The notes under the pieces are model-generated. The model was not told where the DNA came from, ran no database searches, and saw only the letters and a program-made list of their open reading frames with translations. The position numbers and the translations under genes were made by a program. From SVEL01 sp017381055 (GTDB taxonomy: Bacteria > Bacillota > Clostridia > Lachnospirales > Lachnospiraceae), in NCBI GenBank assembly GCA_036307185.1, contig JAXJYC010000020.1, positions 20,161 through 84,160 on the forward strand: 64,000 nucleotides of DNA, given 5' to 3'. Below are positions 25,201 to 33,827 of the stretch, in pieces. Positions within the stretch are counted from its first letter, which is position 1; each line of letters begins with the position of its first letter.

Positions 25201-25671
25201 CTAATTCAAAACCCATATCCCTATATTTAAATAAGCTGCAAAGGTTATCCAAATCAGATAAGGTATATTCAAATATGCAGCGGTTCTGTTTATCTTCCAG
25301 AAAGCTCTAATCATAAGAAAAACAAGTATCCATAAAAGAATTATCCATAGGAAAGAGAAAAAGTACCACTGAAAGTTAAAGAAAAATATGGACCATAGAA
25401 AATTAACAGCCAGCTGATATGTATATATGGCTAGAGCCTTTGCTTTTTCTATAGGTGCAGCACTGCTGGTGGCAATGAGATAAGCAGACACGCCCATAAG
25501 AGTATAGAGAATCGTCCATACTACTGGAAATAGCCAACCAGGTGGTGACAGGGCGGGCTTATCTAAAGCGGAAAATGTTTTCATACTATCTGTGGTAAGT
25601 AAAGCAGCAATGCCACCCACTAAAAGGGGAATTGCTATAAAACGAAGTAGTTTTGTATTAAAAGATTTCAT
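25201..25671 (-). CDS. TspO/MBR family membrane protein
   Basis: 156 residues, five transmembrane helices, normal for the family. Hallmarks: KPALSPPGWLFPVVWTILY after helix 1, NFLWSIFFFNFQWY in helix 3-4 and the Trp-rich end (YLNIGIWVLN). TspO proteins bind and degrade porphyrins and take part in stress responses; the physiological role in anaerobes is unclear. AGGAGGTG precedes its start on the minus strand. Divergent from the MqsR-like toxin gene, sharing a 132-base intergenic region. Confidence 0.92.
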   Translation of the reverse strand: MKSFNTKLLRFIAIPLLVGGIAALLTTDSMKTFSALDKPALSPPGWLFPVVWTILYTLMGVSAYLIATSSAAPIEKAKALAIYTYQLAVNFLWSIFFFNFQWYFFSFLWIILLWILVFLMIRAFWKINRTAAYLNIPYLIWITFAAYLNIGIWVLN

Positions 25672-25738
25672 ATGACACCTCCTAATATAGTTTATGCAAA
25701 GAGAGGAAGGAAAATGAGTGCAAAAGGTTGACAGGGGA

Positions 25739-25790
25739 TTGACAAAGGATGAAAATAGTTATAGTATAAAGGTATCAAATGATACCTTTA
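25739..25790 (+). promoter_or_regulatory. Promoter and palindromic operator of the MqsRA-like locus
   Basis: Consensus TTGACA (25739-25744), 17-base spacer, TAGTAT (25762-25767). Directly after it a perfect inverted repeat: AAAGGTATCA (25768-25777), AA, TGATACCTTT (25780-25789), extendable by one base pair each side. The operator covers the transcription start and abuts the AGGAGG ribosome site. Autorepression by the downstream HTH antitoxin is expected. Confidence 0.8.
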
Positions 25791-25803
25791 GGAGGATGCG
25801 GAT

Positions 25804-26244
25804 TTGGCAGATGAAGCGAATGCACGAATTGAAAGTGAATTAGAGGTTAAGGCTTATATACAAAATTTAAAATTTGCTCTTAATAATGGGGCAAAAGTAG
25901 ATTTTCAAGCTAAAAGACGTGTAGACGATAATAGAGATGAGAAATTTACAAATCAATACACTGTGAATACTTTATTCCCAAATGAAAATCCGGTTGATGC
26001 ATTGAAGAGGGAATTATTATCTTTAAGCGTGGAAGACTATATGCAAACAGTTAAAGATATTCGTTTTCCAAAGAGAAGTGAAATGAGAGAATTTGGTAAG
26101 GTATACAATGGAAATGATGACGTATATATTAAAATAAGGGTGGAACTCTTAGGTATGTATGGTCAGACTACAACTTTTGTAATGTCTTTTCATTTTGCGG
26201 AGAAGGCATTTACACCAGAGATGTTTCCATATAGAAAGAATTAG
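25804..26244 (+). CDS. MqsR-like toxin (putative mRNA interferase)
   Basis: 146 residues, longer than classical MqsR (about 98). The pattern of MqsR is recognisable: a helix followed by LNNGAKVDFQAK, then LLSLSVEDYMQTV (compare LGLSESDFYKSM in E. coli MqsR), and the closing strands DDVYIKIRVEL and FVMSFHFAEK (compare QVYLKITV and LIVSFKEK). MqsR cleaves mRNA at GCU-type sites; activity here is untested. TTG start, AGGAGG eight bases upstream. The gene for an MqsA-like antitoxin follows after 11 bases. Confidence 0.7.
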   Translation: MADEANARIESELEVKAYIQNLKFALNNGAKVDFQAKRRVDDNRDEKFTNQYTVNTLFPNENPVDALKRELLSLSVEDYMQTVKDIRFPKRSEMREFGKVYNGNDDVYIKIRVELLGMYGQTTTFVMSFHFAEKAFTPEMFPYRKN

Positions 26245-26255
26245 GAGGTGTTTTC

Positions 26256-27284
26256 ATGGATATGAAGATTATTAATAGTGAAAAGCGATTATGCACATGT
26301 TGTATGGAAGAACATGAAGTGAAAACGGTTCTTATTTGTGAACAGGCTACATTTAAGAATATAAAAGTAAGTTATGATGCTTTATATTTATATTGTGATA
26401 TGGCAGAAGAATTTTATATGGACGAGCAGCAAATGCAGGAAAATGATATACGTTTAAAAGATGCCTATAGGAAAGAAGTGGGATTTTTGACATCTTCCGA
26501 GATTAGCGGAATCCGTGCAAAGTATGGAATTAGTCAAAGTGATTTATGCATTCTACTTGGATGGGGAGGCAAGACGATTACAAGATATGAAGGACATCAA
26601 GTACAGGATAAGGCACATGATACAATATTAAAGAAGATTGATAGGGATTCGGAGTGGTTTCTTTCATTGCTTAGTGATGCAAAGGATAATTTGACTGCTG
26701 AATCTTATCAGAAGTATTTAGATGTAGCTACAACTTTGTATGAGAATGATCAAGACGCATACTTGCGCAAGTCTATTGAAGCCAGTTATGCGAGATTTCA
26801 TGGAAATCAGCAGTTCCATGGAAATACAAAACTTTCTTTAGATAAGGTTGTTGATGTGATTCGTTATTTTGCAGCCTCGAAGCAGATAACTAATCTTTAT
26901 AAGGTCAAACTTATGAAGCTGATGTGGTATGCAGATGCTCTTTCTTATAAGACTAGAGGATTTGCAATAACTGGCTTAGTATATCAAGCAATGCCAATGG
27001 GTGCAGTACCAGTAGGACATAATTCAATCATTGATTTAAAGGATATTCCATGCGAAGAAGTGGATATGGGAGAAATAAATGCATATCATTTTACTTTAAG
27101 TGAAACAACAGCATTTACAGCACTTTCGGATGAAGATAAAAATATTCTTGATATTGTTATCCATAAACTTGGTAAAATGACAAAAAATCAAATAGTTACT
27201 TTTATGCATAATGAACAGGCTTATGTTGAAACTACACCAAGAGATGTGATTCAATTTAAATATGCCGAAAATTTACAAATATAA
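26256..27284 (+). CDS. MqsA-like antitoxin fused to a Panacea (DUF4065) domain
   Basis: 342 residues in three parts. Residues 1-60 are MqsA-like with a zinc site CTCC near residue 13, though the second Cys pair is reduced to one Cys (LYCDMAEE). Residues 75-130 form an MqsA-type HTH (GISQSDLCILLGWGGKTITR). From about residue 195 to the end is a Panacea/SocA-like domain (VVDVIRYFAASKQITNLYKVK, LMWYADALSYK, GLVYQAMPMGAVPVG). Panacea domains occur in antitoxins paired with many different toxins. Cotranscribed with the MqsR-like toxin, terminator follows. AGGAGGTG precedes the ATG. Confidence 0.85.
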   Translation: MDMKIINSEKRLCTCCMEEHEVKTVLICEQATFKNIKVSYDALYLYCDMAEEFYMDEQQMQENDIRLKDAYRKEVGFLTSSEISGIRAKYGISQSDLCILLGWGGKTITRYEGHQVQDKAHDTILKKIDRDSEWFLSLLSDAKDNLTAESYQKYLDVATTLYENDQDAYLRKSIEASYARFHGNQQFHGNTKLSLDKVVDVIRYFAASKQITNLYKVKLMKLMWYADALSYKTRGFAITGLVYQAMPMGAVPVGHNSIIDLKDIPCEEVDMGEINAYHFTLSETTAFTALSDEDKNILDIVIHKLGKMTKNQIVTFMHNEQAYVETTPRDVIQFKYAENLQI

Positions 27285-27309
27285 TAGTGTAAAATAGCAA
27301 AACATATGA

Positions 27310-27338
27310 GCATCTACCAGAAATGGTAGGTGCTTTTT
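27310..27338 (+). terminator. Rho-independent terminator of the MqsRA-like locus
   Basis: GCATCTACCA (27310-27319) pairs with TGGTAGGTGC (27324-27333, one G-U), then TTTTT. Confidence 0.88.
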
Positions 27339-27443
27339 GCAGGTAATAAGCCTTCGGCAGAAATATATTTGATGAGCGAAAATATCTATGGTAAAATAAT
27401 TGTAAGTTTAAGTTCGTTGATTAATTACCAAGGAAGGTGTTAT

Positions 27444-30400
27444 ATGAGGAAAAATAAATTATTGGACCGTATTTGTGCATTGACTGTAGTTTCATGCATG
27501 ACTACGCAGCTATTGCTATACCCTGCGGTTCCTGCTAGCGCAGAGGATAGCATAAAAAATGTATCGCAAATCAACTATAGCGACATTAAAGAAAAAGAAT
27601 TATCAGAACCAGACCTCCCAGAACCATCGTATGGTTACTACGATACGGGCTATAATGCTCCTATCATAGAAGTACCAGAATACCTAGGACTTAGTCGGGC
27701 GATTTCATTACCGACTAGCTACAGCTCTAAAGAAAAGGGATATGTGACTGATGTTAAGAATCAGGGGAGCCTTGGAACTTGTTGGGCGTTTGGACCTATA
27801 GCAGCTATGGAGTCCTATGCACTCCGTCATGGATTAGTAGATAGTCCGTCGGAGATAGATTTGTCAGAGTACGCTTTGGCATCTTTTACATTTGATGATA
27901 GTACATATACATCTAGTACAGGTTCTGCATCAGATGATAAGACTACTACAAATGATATTCATAATTGTCTTATGAATGGTGGCAATGATCAGTATGTATT
28001 TAAGACCTTGACTAAATGGGCTGGTCTTATGAATGAGGAAGATTATCCATATACATACGCAGGTATTACGGAGAGTGAATATGATGCCGAAAAGGTTAGC
28101 TATATTCTCACAGGTCAGTATTTCATAAATATGCAAAATATGGATTTGGTAAAACAAGCTATAATGGAGTATGGTGCGGTGGTTGGACATTATAATGCTG
28201 ATGAAAAATATTTTGCGGATACATATAGTCGCTATCACTATACCTATGAGTCGGTGCGTACAAATCATGCCATAGCTATTGTAGGTTGGGATGATAATAT
28301 ACCTGCGTCGGCATTTGCTGTAGTAGATAAAGATGATAGTAGTAAGACTTATGTGCCAGAGGGACCAGGTGGTTGGCTTATTAAGAATAGTTGGGGCACT
28401 AGCTGGGGCGATTTAGGATATATGTGGATATCATATTACGATAAGAGCATTGTCAATGTTTCTTGTTGTGCCTATGAGATTGCGCCAAGAAGTGAGTATG
28501 ACTATAACTATCAACATGATGGTGGAACTGTTATGGGAACTGGATATTCTTTTGGGACAGACACATATGCCAATGTATTTAAAGTGTCTGGAACAGAGAG
28601 TCAGGAGATAAAAGCGGTATCATTTGGTGTAGAGGATGTTAATCGTCAATACGAAATTATGATATTTAAGAATCCTGATGAAGATAATCCGAGAAGTGGT
28701 ACACCTATGTTAGATGCACCAGTTACTGGAACAACGACTTTTGCAGGATATTATACGGTATCATTGCCAGAGAAGATAAAGCTTGACGGCGGAGATACAT
28801 TTTCTATAATGATTAAATTTGACCAGAATACAAATATCGTAACAGAAGCAGCAGGCACTATGTATATAGGTGGTGGTGGATATGCTACGACTACAAAAGT
28901 GTGTGGTAATAATCAAAGTTATTTTGGCTATGGTAGTTATTTCTATGATACATATGAGTATAATGGTGGACAATATGCGACAAACTTCTGTATCAAGGCG
29001 ATGCTTGCAGATGTAGATGAGAAAATCGATGCGTCGTCTATTACAAGCATTGAGAAGAATGGAGATACAGGATTTATCATAAGTTGGCAGAACGTGAAGG
29101 ACGGTATAGAGTATACACTCCTTCGATCAACACAAGCAGATGGAGAGTATACAAGCATTTACACGGGTACAGATACATCTTATATAGATACAAACATATC
29201 TAAGTACACAAAGTATTATTATAAGGTCCGTGTCTACGACGGAGCCACTCCGAAGGACTCGGTAGTTAAGAGTGCATATATAGGCGTGGAAGGTACGGAA
29301 TTTATATCTGGCGATAGTAAGAAGGCAGGTATAAAACTTAGTTGGATTCAAAAAGAGGATGTGGCTGGGTATAAGATATATCGTTCAACAGACGGTGTAA
29401 GCTTCGATTTATTAGCTACTGTAAATTCTGTTGGTACATATACCGATGCAAATGTGCAGTATGGTAAAACATATTATTATAAGATAAAAACATATGTAAA
29501 TATAGATACAGGTACTGAAAATGAACTAGAAGAATCTGTGGAAAGTCTAGTGTGCTCTGTGGATCGCATTGTGACAGCACCGTCTTCAGTGACAGCGGAA
29601 ATGAAATCTTTTGATGAGGTATCTTTAAGTTGGGAGTGCCCAGATGAAGTGGATGGATTTGTGATTTATAGAAGCTATTATGACAAATCTGGTACATATG
29701 TCGAGATTGAAGAAGTGGCACAGGTGGCTGGGAATATCTATACTTACGATGTAGATATTACAGATATACCACGAGGAAAAAATACTACATTTTATGTAAA
29801 GTCTTATGTAAATGAAAACGGTGTTAGACAGTTGAGTGCATATGTTTATGATGATGTCTTTATTCCTTATCCGCCAATTAGTAATATTAAATGGTATGTA
29901 AGTGGTGGCATAATGCATGTAAAATGGGACGAATATAGTGCTGATAATATGACGGTGACAGGTTATACAGCTAGTGTTTGCAGAGATTTAACTGGAACAA
30001 GCTTTGTGACAGCACCAGCCACAACGGATAATAGCTTTTATTCTGCTTCAATGACAGTGGGCGATACATATTATATGTATGTACAGGCAAAGAATGCTAT
30101 GCATACACTGTTTACAGCTAAACAGAATCCACTAGTGAAGGTAGGCGGAGCATGGGGCGAATTTACATTTAAGAATATAGCAGATGTAACTACTACAGTT
30201 GGAAAAACAGTTACGCTTACAGCTAATCTGACTTATGAATTAGAAAATTTTGATTATCAGTATCAGTGGTATAAGACTACATCGAAGAGTGGAACTACTA
30301 GTGGTACTGCTATATCAGGAGCTACATCACCAACATATACAGCAGCAGTAGAAGATTATGGAACATCATATTATTACTGTGTGTGTACAGGAGAATATAA

Positions 30401-31154
30401 TGGAACAAAGACTGCTAAAACAAATGTGGTAGCAGTAGGCGCGTATAAAAATATAAGTGAAGCAACAGTATCAAGCATAGGAAATCAAACATATACAGGC
30501 AGTGCTATAACACCATCTATAACAGTAAAGGATGGAACAAAAACATTAGTAAACGGAACAGATTATAGTGTAAGTTATAGCAACAATGTGAATGTAGGAA
30601 CAGCGACTGTAACTATAACAGGCAAGGGAAAATATAGTGGAACAAAGCGTGTAACCTTTACAATAGTAAAGAAGGAACCAGCTAAGCCAAGTACCCCTGC
30701 CACTGGGAATGTAGCCCCAGATAAATTGACATCATCTAGTGTAAGTATTAACCAGAGCACTGGAAAAATAAGTAAAATAAAAGCAGGAACAACAGTGTCT
30801 AGCTTGTTATCTTCTATCAATCAAAAAGAATATGCAGCTGTTTATTCTGGAAGCAGTGTGGTATCAGGAAATAAGAATCTAGGTACAGGAATGAAATTAT
30901 GTATCGTAGATAATGGTAAAATAACAAAAACCTATACAATCATAGTGACAGGTGATACCAGCGGAGATGGCAAAATAAATATTACAGATATGATCGCCGT
31001 TAAAGCTCATGTATTGAAGAAGAGTACATTAACAGGCGTGTACAGCAATGCAGGAGACGTTAATGGTGATGGAAAGATTAATATAACAGATTTTATTAAG
31101 ATAAAAGCAGTTTTACTGGGTAAAGATTCTATATCAGGAGTAACAGTTAAATAA
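27444..31154 (+). CDS. Secreted papain-family (C1) cysteine protease with dockerin
   Basis: 1236 residues from ATG 27444, chosen because AAGGAAGGTG precedes it and a signal peptide follows (MRKNKLLDRICALTVVSCMT, cut near PASAE). Residues about 95-350 are a C1A peptidase with Gln/Cys in NQGSLGTCWAF, His in TNHAIAIVGWDD and Asn in IKNSWGTSWGD. Then come several fibronectin-III-like repeats (from about 530 to 860), an Ig-like module, a GNQTYTGSAITPS-type module and, in the last 65 residues, a type I dockerin with two calcium-binding repeats (DTSGDGKINITDMI; DVNGDGKINITDFI). The next gene encodes a cohesin protein, its likely docking partner. Confidence 0.92.
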   Translation: MRKNKLLDRICALTVVSCMTTQLLLYPAVPASAEDSIKNVSQINYSDIKEKELSEPDLPEPSYGYYDTGYNAPIIEVPEYLGLSRAISLPTSYSSKEKGYVTDVKNQGSLGTCWAFGPIAAMESYALRHGLVDSPSEIDLSEYALASFTFDDSTYTSSTGSASDDKTTTNDIHNCLMNGGNDQYVFKTLTKWAGLMNEEDYPYTYAGITESEYDAEKVSYILTGQYFINMQNMDLVKQAIMEYGAVVGHYNADEKYFADTYSRYHYTYESVRTNHAIAIVGWDDNIPASAFAVVDKDDSSKTYVPEGPGGWLIKNSWGTSWGDLGYMWISYYDKSIVNVSCCAYEIAPRSEYDYNYQHDGGTVMGTGYSFGTDTYANVFKVSGTESQEIKAVSFGVEDVNRQYEIMIFKNPDEDNPRSGTPMLDAPVTGTTTFAGYYTVSLPEKIKLDGGDTFSIMIKFDQNTNIVTEAAGTMYIGGGGYATTTKVCGNNQSYFGYGSYFYDTYEYNGGQYATNFCIKAMLADVDEKIDASSITSIEKNGDTGFIISWQNVKDGIEYTLLRSTQADGEYTSIYTGTDTSYIDTNISKYTKYYYKVRVYDGATPKDSVVKSAYIGVEGTEFISGDSKKAGIKLSWIQKEDVAGYKIYRSTDGVSFDLLATVNSVGTYTDANVQYGKTYYYKIKTYVNIDTGTENELEESVESLVCSVDRIVTAPSSVTAEMKSFDEVSLSWECPDEVDGFVIYRSYYDKSGTYVEIEEVAQVAGNIYTYDVDITDIPRGKNTTFYVKSYVNENGVRQLSAYVYDDVFIPYPPISNIKWYVSGGIMHVKWDEYSADNMTVTGYTASVCRDLTGTSFVTAPATTDNSFYSASMTVGDTYYMYVQAKNAMHTLFTAKQNPLVKVGGAWGEFTFKNIADVTTTVGKTVTLTANLTYELENFDYQYQWYKTTSKSGTTSGTAISGATSPTYTAAVEDYGTSYYYCVCTGEYNGTKTAKTNVVAVGAYKNISEATVSSIGNQTYTGSAITPSITVKDGTKTLVNGTDYSVSYSNNVNVGTATVTITGKGKYSGTKRVTFTIVKKEPAKPSTPATGNVAPDKLTSSSVSINQSTGKISKIKAGTTVSSLLSSINQKEYAAVYSGSSVVSGNKNLGTGMKLCIVDNGKITKTYTIIVTGDTSGDGKINITDMIAVKAHVLKKSTLTGVYSNAGDVNGDGKINITDFIKIKAVLLGKDSISGVTVK

Positions 31155-31177
31155 TCCATAATAGAGAGGTTGAAGGT

Positions 31178-32443
31178 ATGAAGAAAATATTTCAATATGG
31201 CTTATTAGCAATAATAAGCATAGTATGTGTGTTATATAGTGCATCTAATGTATGGGCTGCAGGAGCAAGCCTTACAGGACCTGGAACAGTGAGAGCAGGG
31301 GATACTATTACTTTGAGTTTTAATATATCAGATAGTGGAAAGTATGGTGTGGAAGGAACATTATCATATGATTCAAATGTTGTATCTCTATCGTCTTCAT
31401 CTATAAGTTATAAAGGCTGGAAACTAGAAAGTAATGGAAATAGCTTGATAATGTATGATGATGCTATGTCTAATCCTATCAGTGGAAATAAAACAGTTGT
31501 AACATTAGTTTTTAAGGTGAAGTCAAATGTGGCAGCAGGCACAAAGGTTAACATATCTGTCAACAATATAGTGGCAACAGATGGAAGCAATGAAAGTAAC
31601 CTTGGTTCAGCGACATATAGTACAACTATAGCAGCACCATTGTCAGGAAATGCAAACCTTTCAGCTTTATCAGTAAATGGAGCAACACTTACACCAGCAT
31701 TCGCACCAGGTATAACTTCCTATGATATAGGAGAGGTGGATTTTTCAGTATCTAAGTTGGATATAAATTATACAGCAGAAGATGGTAAATCAAAGGTATC
31801 AGTTTCAGATAATAGCTTAGACGTAGGAAAAAATACAGTGACAGTGACAGTTAAAGCGGAAAATGGAACCACTAAGTCTTATAAAATATCTGTAACAAGA
31901 AAACAGGACCCCAATTATGTGGCAAGTAATAATGCAGCTCTAAGTGCATTAACAGTTAGTGCAGGACAGGTATCACCGGCATTTTCTGAGGGTAATAAAG
32001 ATTATGTAGTATATTTACCTAATGAAGCAGTAGGGACTACATATATCGCAAGTGGAACTATGAGTGATGCCAAAGCAATAGGTGTGGCAGAAGGTAGCGT
32101 GGTACTAGTAGAAGATATCAGCGAAGTAAAAGTAATAGGCACAGCAGAAGATGGAAGCATAAGCGAGTATAAGGTGACAGTTGTGGTAATGCCTAAATAT
32201 GAAGGAAAAGTTCCTGTAATAGAAGGGGTGGAAGAAAAAACAGAGCCAGTTACGGAGCCAGAGACAGAGGAAGTAACTACAGAGCCGGAAACAGAAAGTG
32301 TGACTAAAGCGAATTTAGAAAAGGATAATGGCGGGGATGCAAGTGGGGTTAGTGCATGGATATTGATAGTAGCTATAGTGGTTTCCTTAGGAGCAGGATT
32401 TGGGGGATGCTTTGTGTTGGTGAAGAAGGGTGTTTTGAAGTAG
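31178..32443 (+). CDS. Membrane-anchored cohesin protein
   Basis: 421 residues. Signal peptide (residues 1-27, ending VWAAG), a cohesin-type beta sandwich at about 30-150 (TLSYDSNVVSLSSSSI; TLVFKVKSNVAAGTKV), two cadherin-like beta-sandwich modules (starting LSALSVNGATLTPAF and LSALTVSAGQVSPAF), a Glu/Thr/Pro-rich wall-spanning stretch and a C-terminal transmembrane helix (WILIVAIVVSLGAGFGGCFV) with basic end. Such a protein would hold dockerin enzymes on the cell. It follows the dockerin protease by 23 bases with GAGAGGTTGAAGG upstream, so both are one operon. Confidence 0.85.
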   Translation: MKKIFQYGLLAIISIVCVLYSASNVWAAGASLTGPGTVRAGDTITLSFNISDSGKYGVEGTLSYDSNVVSLSSSSISYKGWKLESNGNSLIMYDDAMSNPISGNKTVVTLVFKVKSNVAAGTKVNISVNNIVATDGSNESNLGSATYSTTIAAPLSGNANLSALSVNGATLTPAFAPGITSYDIGEVDFSVSKLDINYTAEDGKSKVSVSDNSLDVGKNTVTVTVKAENGTTKSYKISVTRKQDPNYVASNNAALSALTVSAGQVSPAFSEGNKDYVVYLPNEAVGTTYIASGTMSDAKAIGVAEGSVVLVEDISEVKVIGTAEDGSISEYKVTVVVMPKYEGKVPVIEGVEEKTEPVTEPETEEVTTEPETESVTKANLEKDNGGDASGVSAWILIVAIVVSLGAGFGGCFVLVKKGVLK

Positions 32444-32459
32444 AGAGTAAATTGATAAT

Positions 32460-32507
32460 AGCGAGATGTGTCGGGATGATATCATGATCGGTGCATCTTG
32501 CTTTTTG
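32460..32507 (+). terminator. Terminator after the cohesin gene
   Basis: GCGAGATG (32461-32468) pairs with CATCTTGC (32494-32501, one G-U) around an inner ATGATATCAT palindrome, followed by TTTTT. Confidence 0.8.
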
Positions 32508-32617
32508 GTTATCTATTAAGAAAACATATTCCGAGGATTATATAAGCAGAAATGCCTATAAGAGTTATGAAAAAAATACTTAATTTATTAAATCGTCAAA
32601 GTTATAATAATGCTATA

Positions 32618-32646
32618 TTGCCTTGTTACATATATTTTGGTATACT
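32618..32646 (+). promoter_or_regulatory. Promoter of the first polysaccharide block
   Basis: TTGCCT (32618-32623), 17-base spacer, TATACT (32641-32646). The element TTGTTACATAT at 32623-32633 is repeated as TTGTAACATAT at 32654-32664, 31 bases apart, one copy in the spacer and one downstream of the start point. Confidence 0.6.
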
Positions 32647-32696
32647 ATATAAGTTGTAACATATGAAAACAAATAAACAAACATAGGTGAATTATT

Positions 32697-33827
32697 ATGA
32701 ATAAGTACGATAAGATAATCATTGGTGCAGGTTTGTATGGCTTGTATTCAGCAGAATTTTGTTGCAAAAGAGGAGAAAATGTTTTAGTGTTGGAATGCGA
32801 CCCTACTCCGTTTAGAAGAGCAACGTTTATTAATCAGGCTAGAGTTCATCAAGGATATCATTATCCTAGATCTATATCTACAGCGATGAAATCAGCAGGA
32901 TATTTTGAACGATTTAATAAGGATTATGGATTCTGCATAAACAAGGAGTTCGATAAGATATATGCTACATCTGGTGAGTATTCATGGACAGATGGTAAAC
33001 AGTTTAAAGAGTTTTGTAAGGCTGCTAATATACCATGCGAAGAGTTGCATCCTGAGAATTATTTTAAGAAGGGTATGTGTGATGGCGTTTTTAGAACTAG
33101 AGAATATACTTATGATGCCATGATATTAAAAGATTATCTATTGGGAGAATTGAAGAAATATCCAACTAGTGTTGAGATAAAATATGGCACAGATATTGTA
33201 GGGATAGATAATGATGGCGAAAGCTACATAATTAGGACTAGTGATGGAAAGTCATATAAGTCAGGCTTTGTCTTGAATGCAACATATGCGGGTACTAATC
33301 AGATTCTCGATATGGTAGGCTTTTCTAAATTTAACATTAAGTATGAATTATGTGAAATTATTTTATGTGATGTAAATGATAAATTGAAGGATGTTGGATT
33401 TACAGTTATGGATGGTCCATTCTTTTCTATTATGCCATTTGGAAAGACAGGATATCATTCACTTACATCGGTTACATTTACTCCACATACAACAAGTTAT
33501 GATGAATTACCATCCTTTACTTGTCAGGAAAATAGTAACGGCTTTTGTTCGAACAAGAGATTGGGTAATTGTAATGATTGTGTGGCTAAGCCAGAGACTG
33601 CATATCCTTATATGGCGAATTTGGCTAGAAAGTATATGTTGGACGAATATGGCTTTGAGTATAATAGATCGTTATTCTCAATGAAACCAATTCTTATGAG
33701 TTCAGAGATAGATGATTCTAGACCGACGGTTATCAGACAATATTCAAAAGGACCAACATTTGTAGGCGTTCTTTCAGGCAAGATAAATACAGTATATGAT
33801 TTAGATGAGGTACTTAGCAATGATTAA
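32697..33827 (+). CDS. FAD-dependent oxidoreductase of a polysaccharide locus
   Basis: 376 residues. The N-terminus has the dinucleotide-binding loop IIIGAGLYGLYSAE and a DAO-like follow-up ending in LECD, where the acidic residue binds the ribose. A Cys cluster (CSNKRLGNCNDC) at about residues 285-300 is unusual for the family and may bind metal. It probably oxidises a sugar or lipid-linked intermediate; the substrate is unknown. First gene of an apparently continuous plus-strand transcript; the next gene overlaps its end by eight bases. Confidence 0.8.
   Translation: MNKYDKIIIGAGLYGLYSAEFCCKRGENVLVLECDPTPFRRATFINQARVHQGYHYPRSISTAMKSAGYFERFNKDYGFCINKEFDKIYATSGEYSWTDGKQFKEFCKAANIPCEELHPENYFKKGMCDGVFRTREYTYDAMILKDYLLGELKKYPTSVEIKYGTDIVGIDNDGESYIIRTSDGKSYKSGFVLNATYAGTNQILDMVGFSKFNIKYELCEIILCDVNDKLKDVGFTVMDGPFFSIMPFGKTGYHSLTSVTFTPHTTSYDELPSFTCQENSNGFCSNKRLGNCNDCVAKPETAYPYMANLARKYMLDEYGFEYNRSLFSMKPILMSSEIDDSRPTVIRQYSKGPTFVGVLSGKINTVYDLDEVLSND

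Noticed and set aside
27330..27443. Upstream extension of the protease gene
   Set aside because: The frame is open to 27330, but it runs through the preceding terminator tail; the signal peptide and ribosome site fix the start at 27444.
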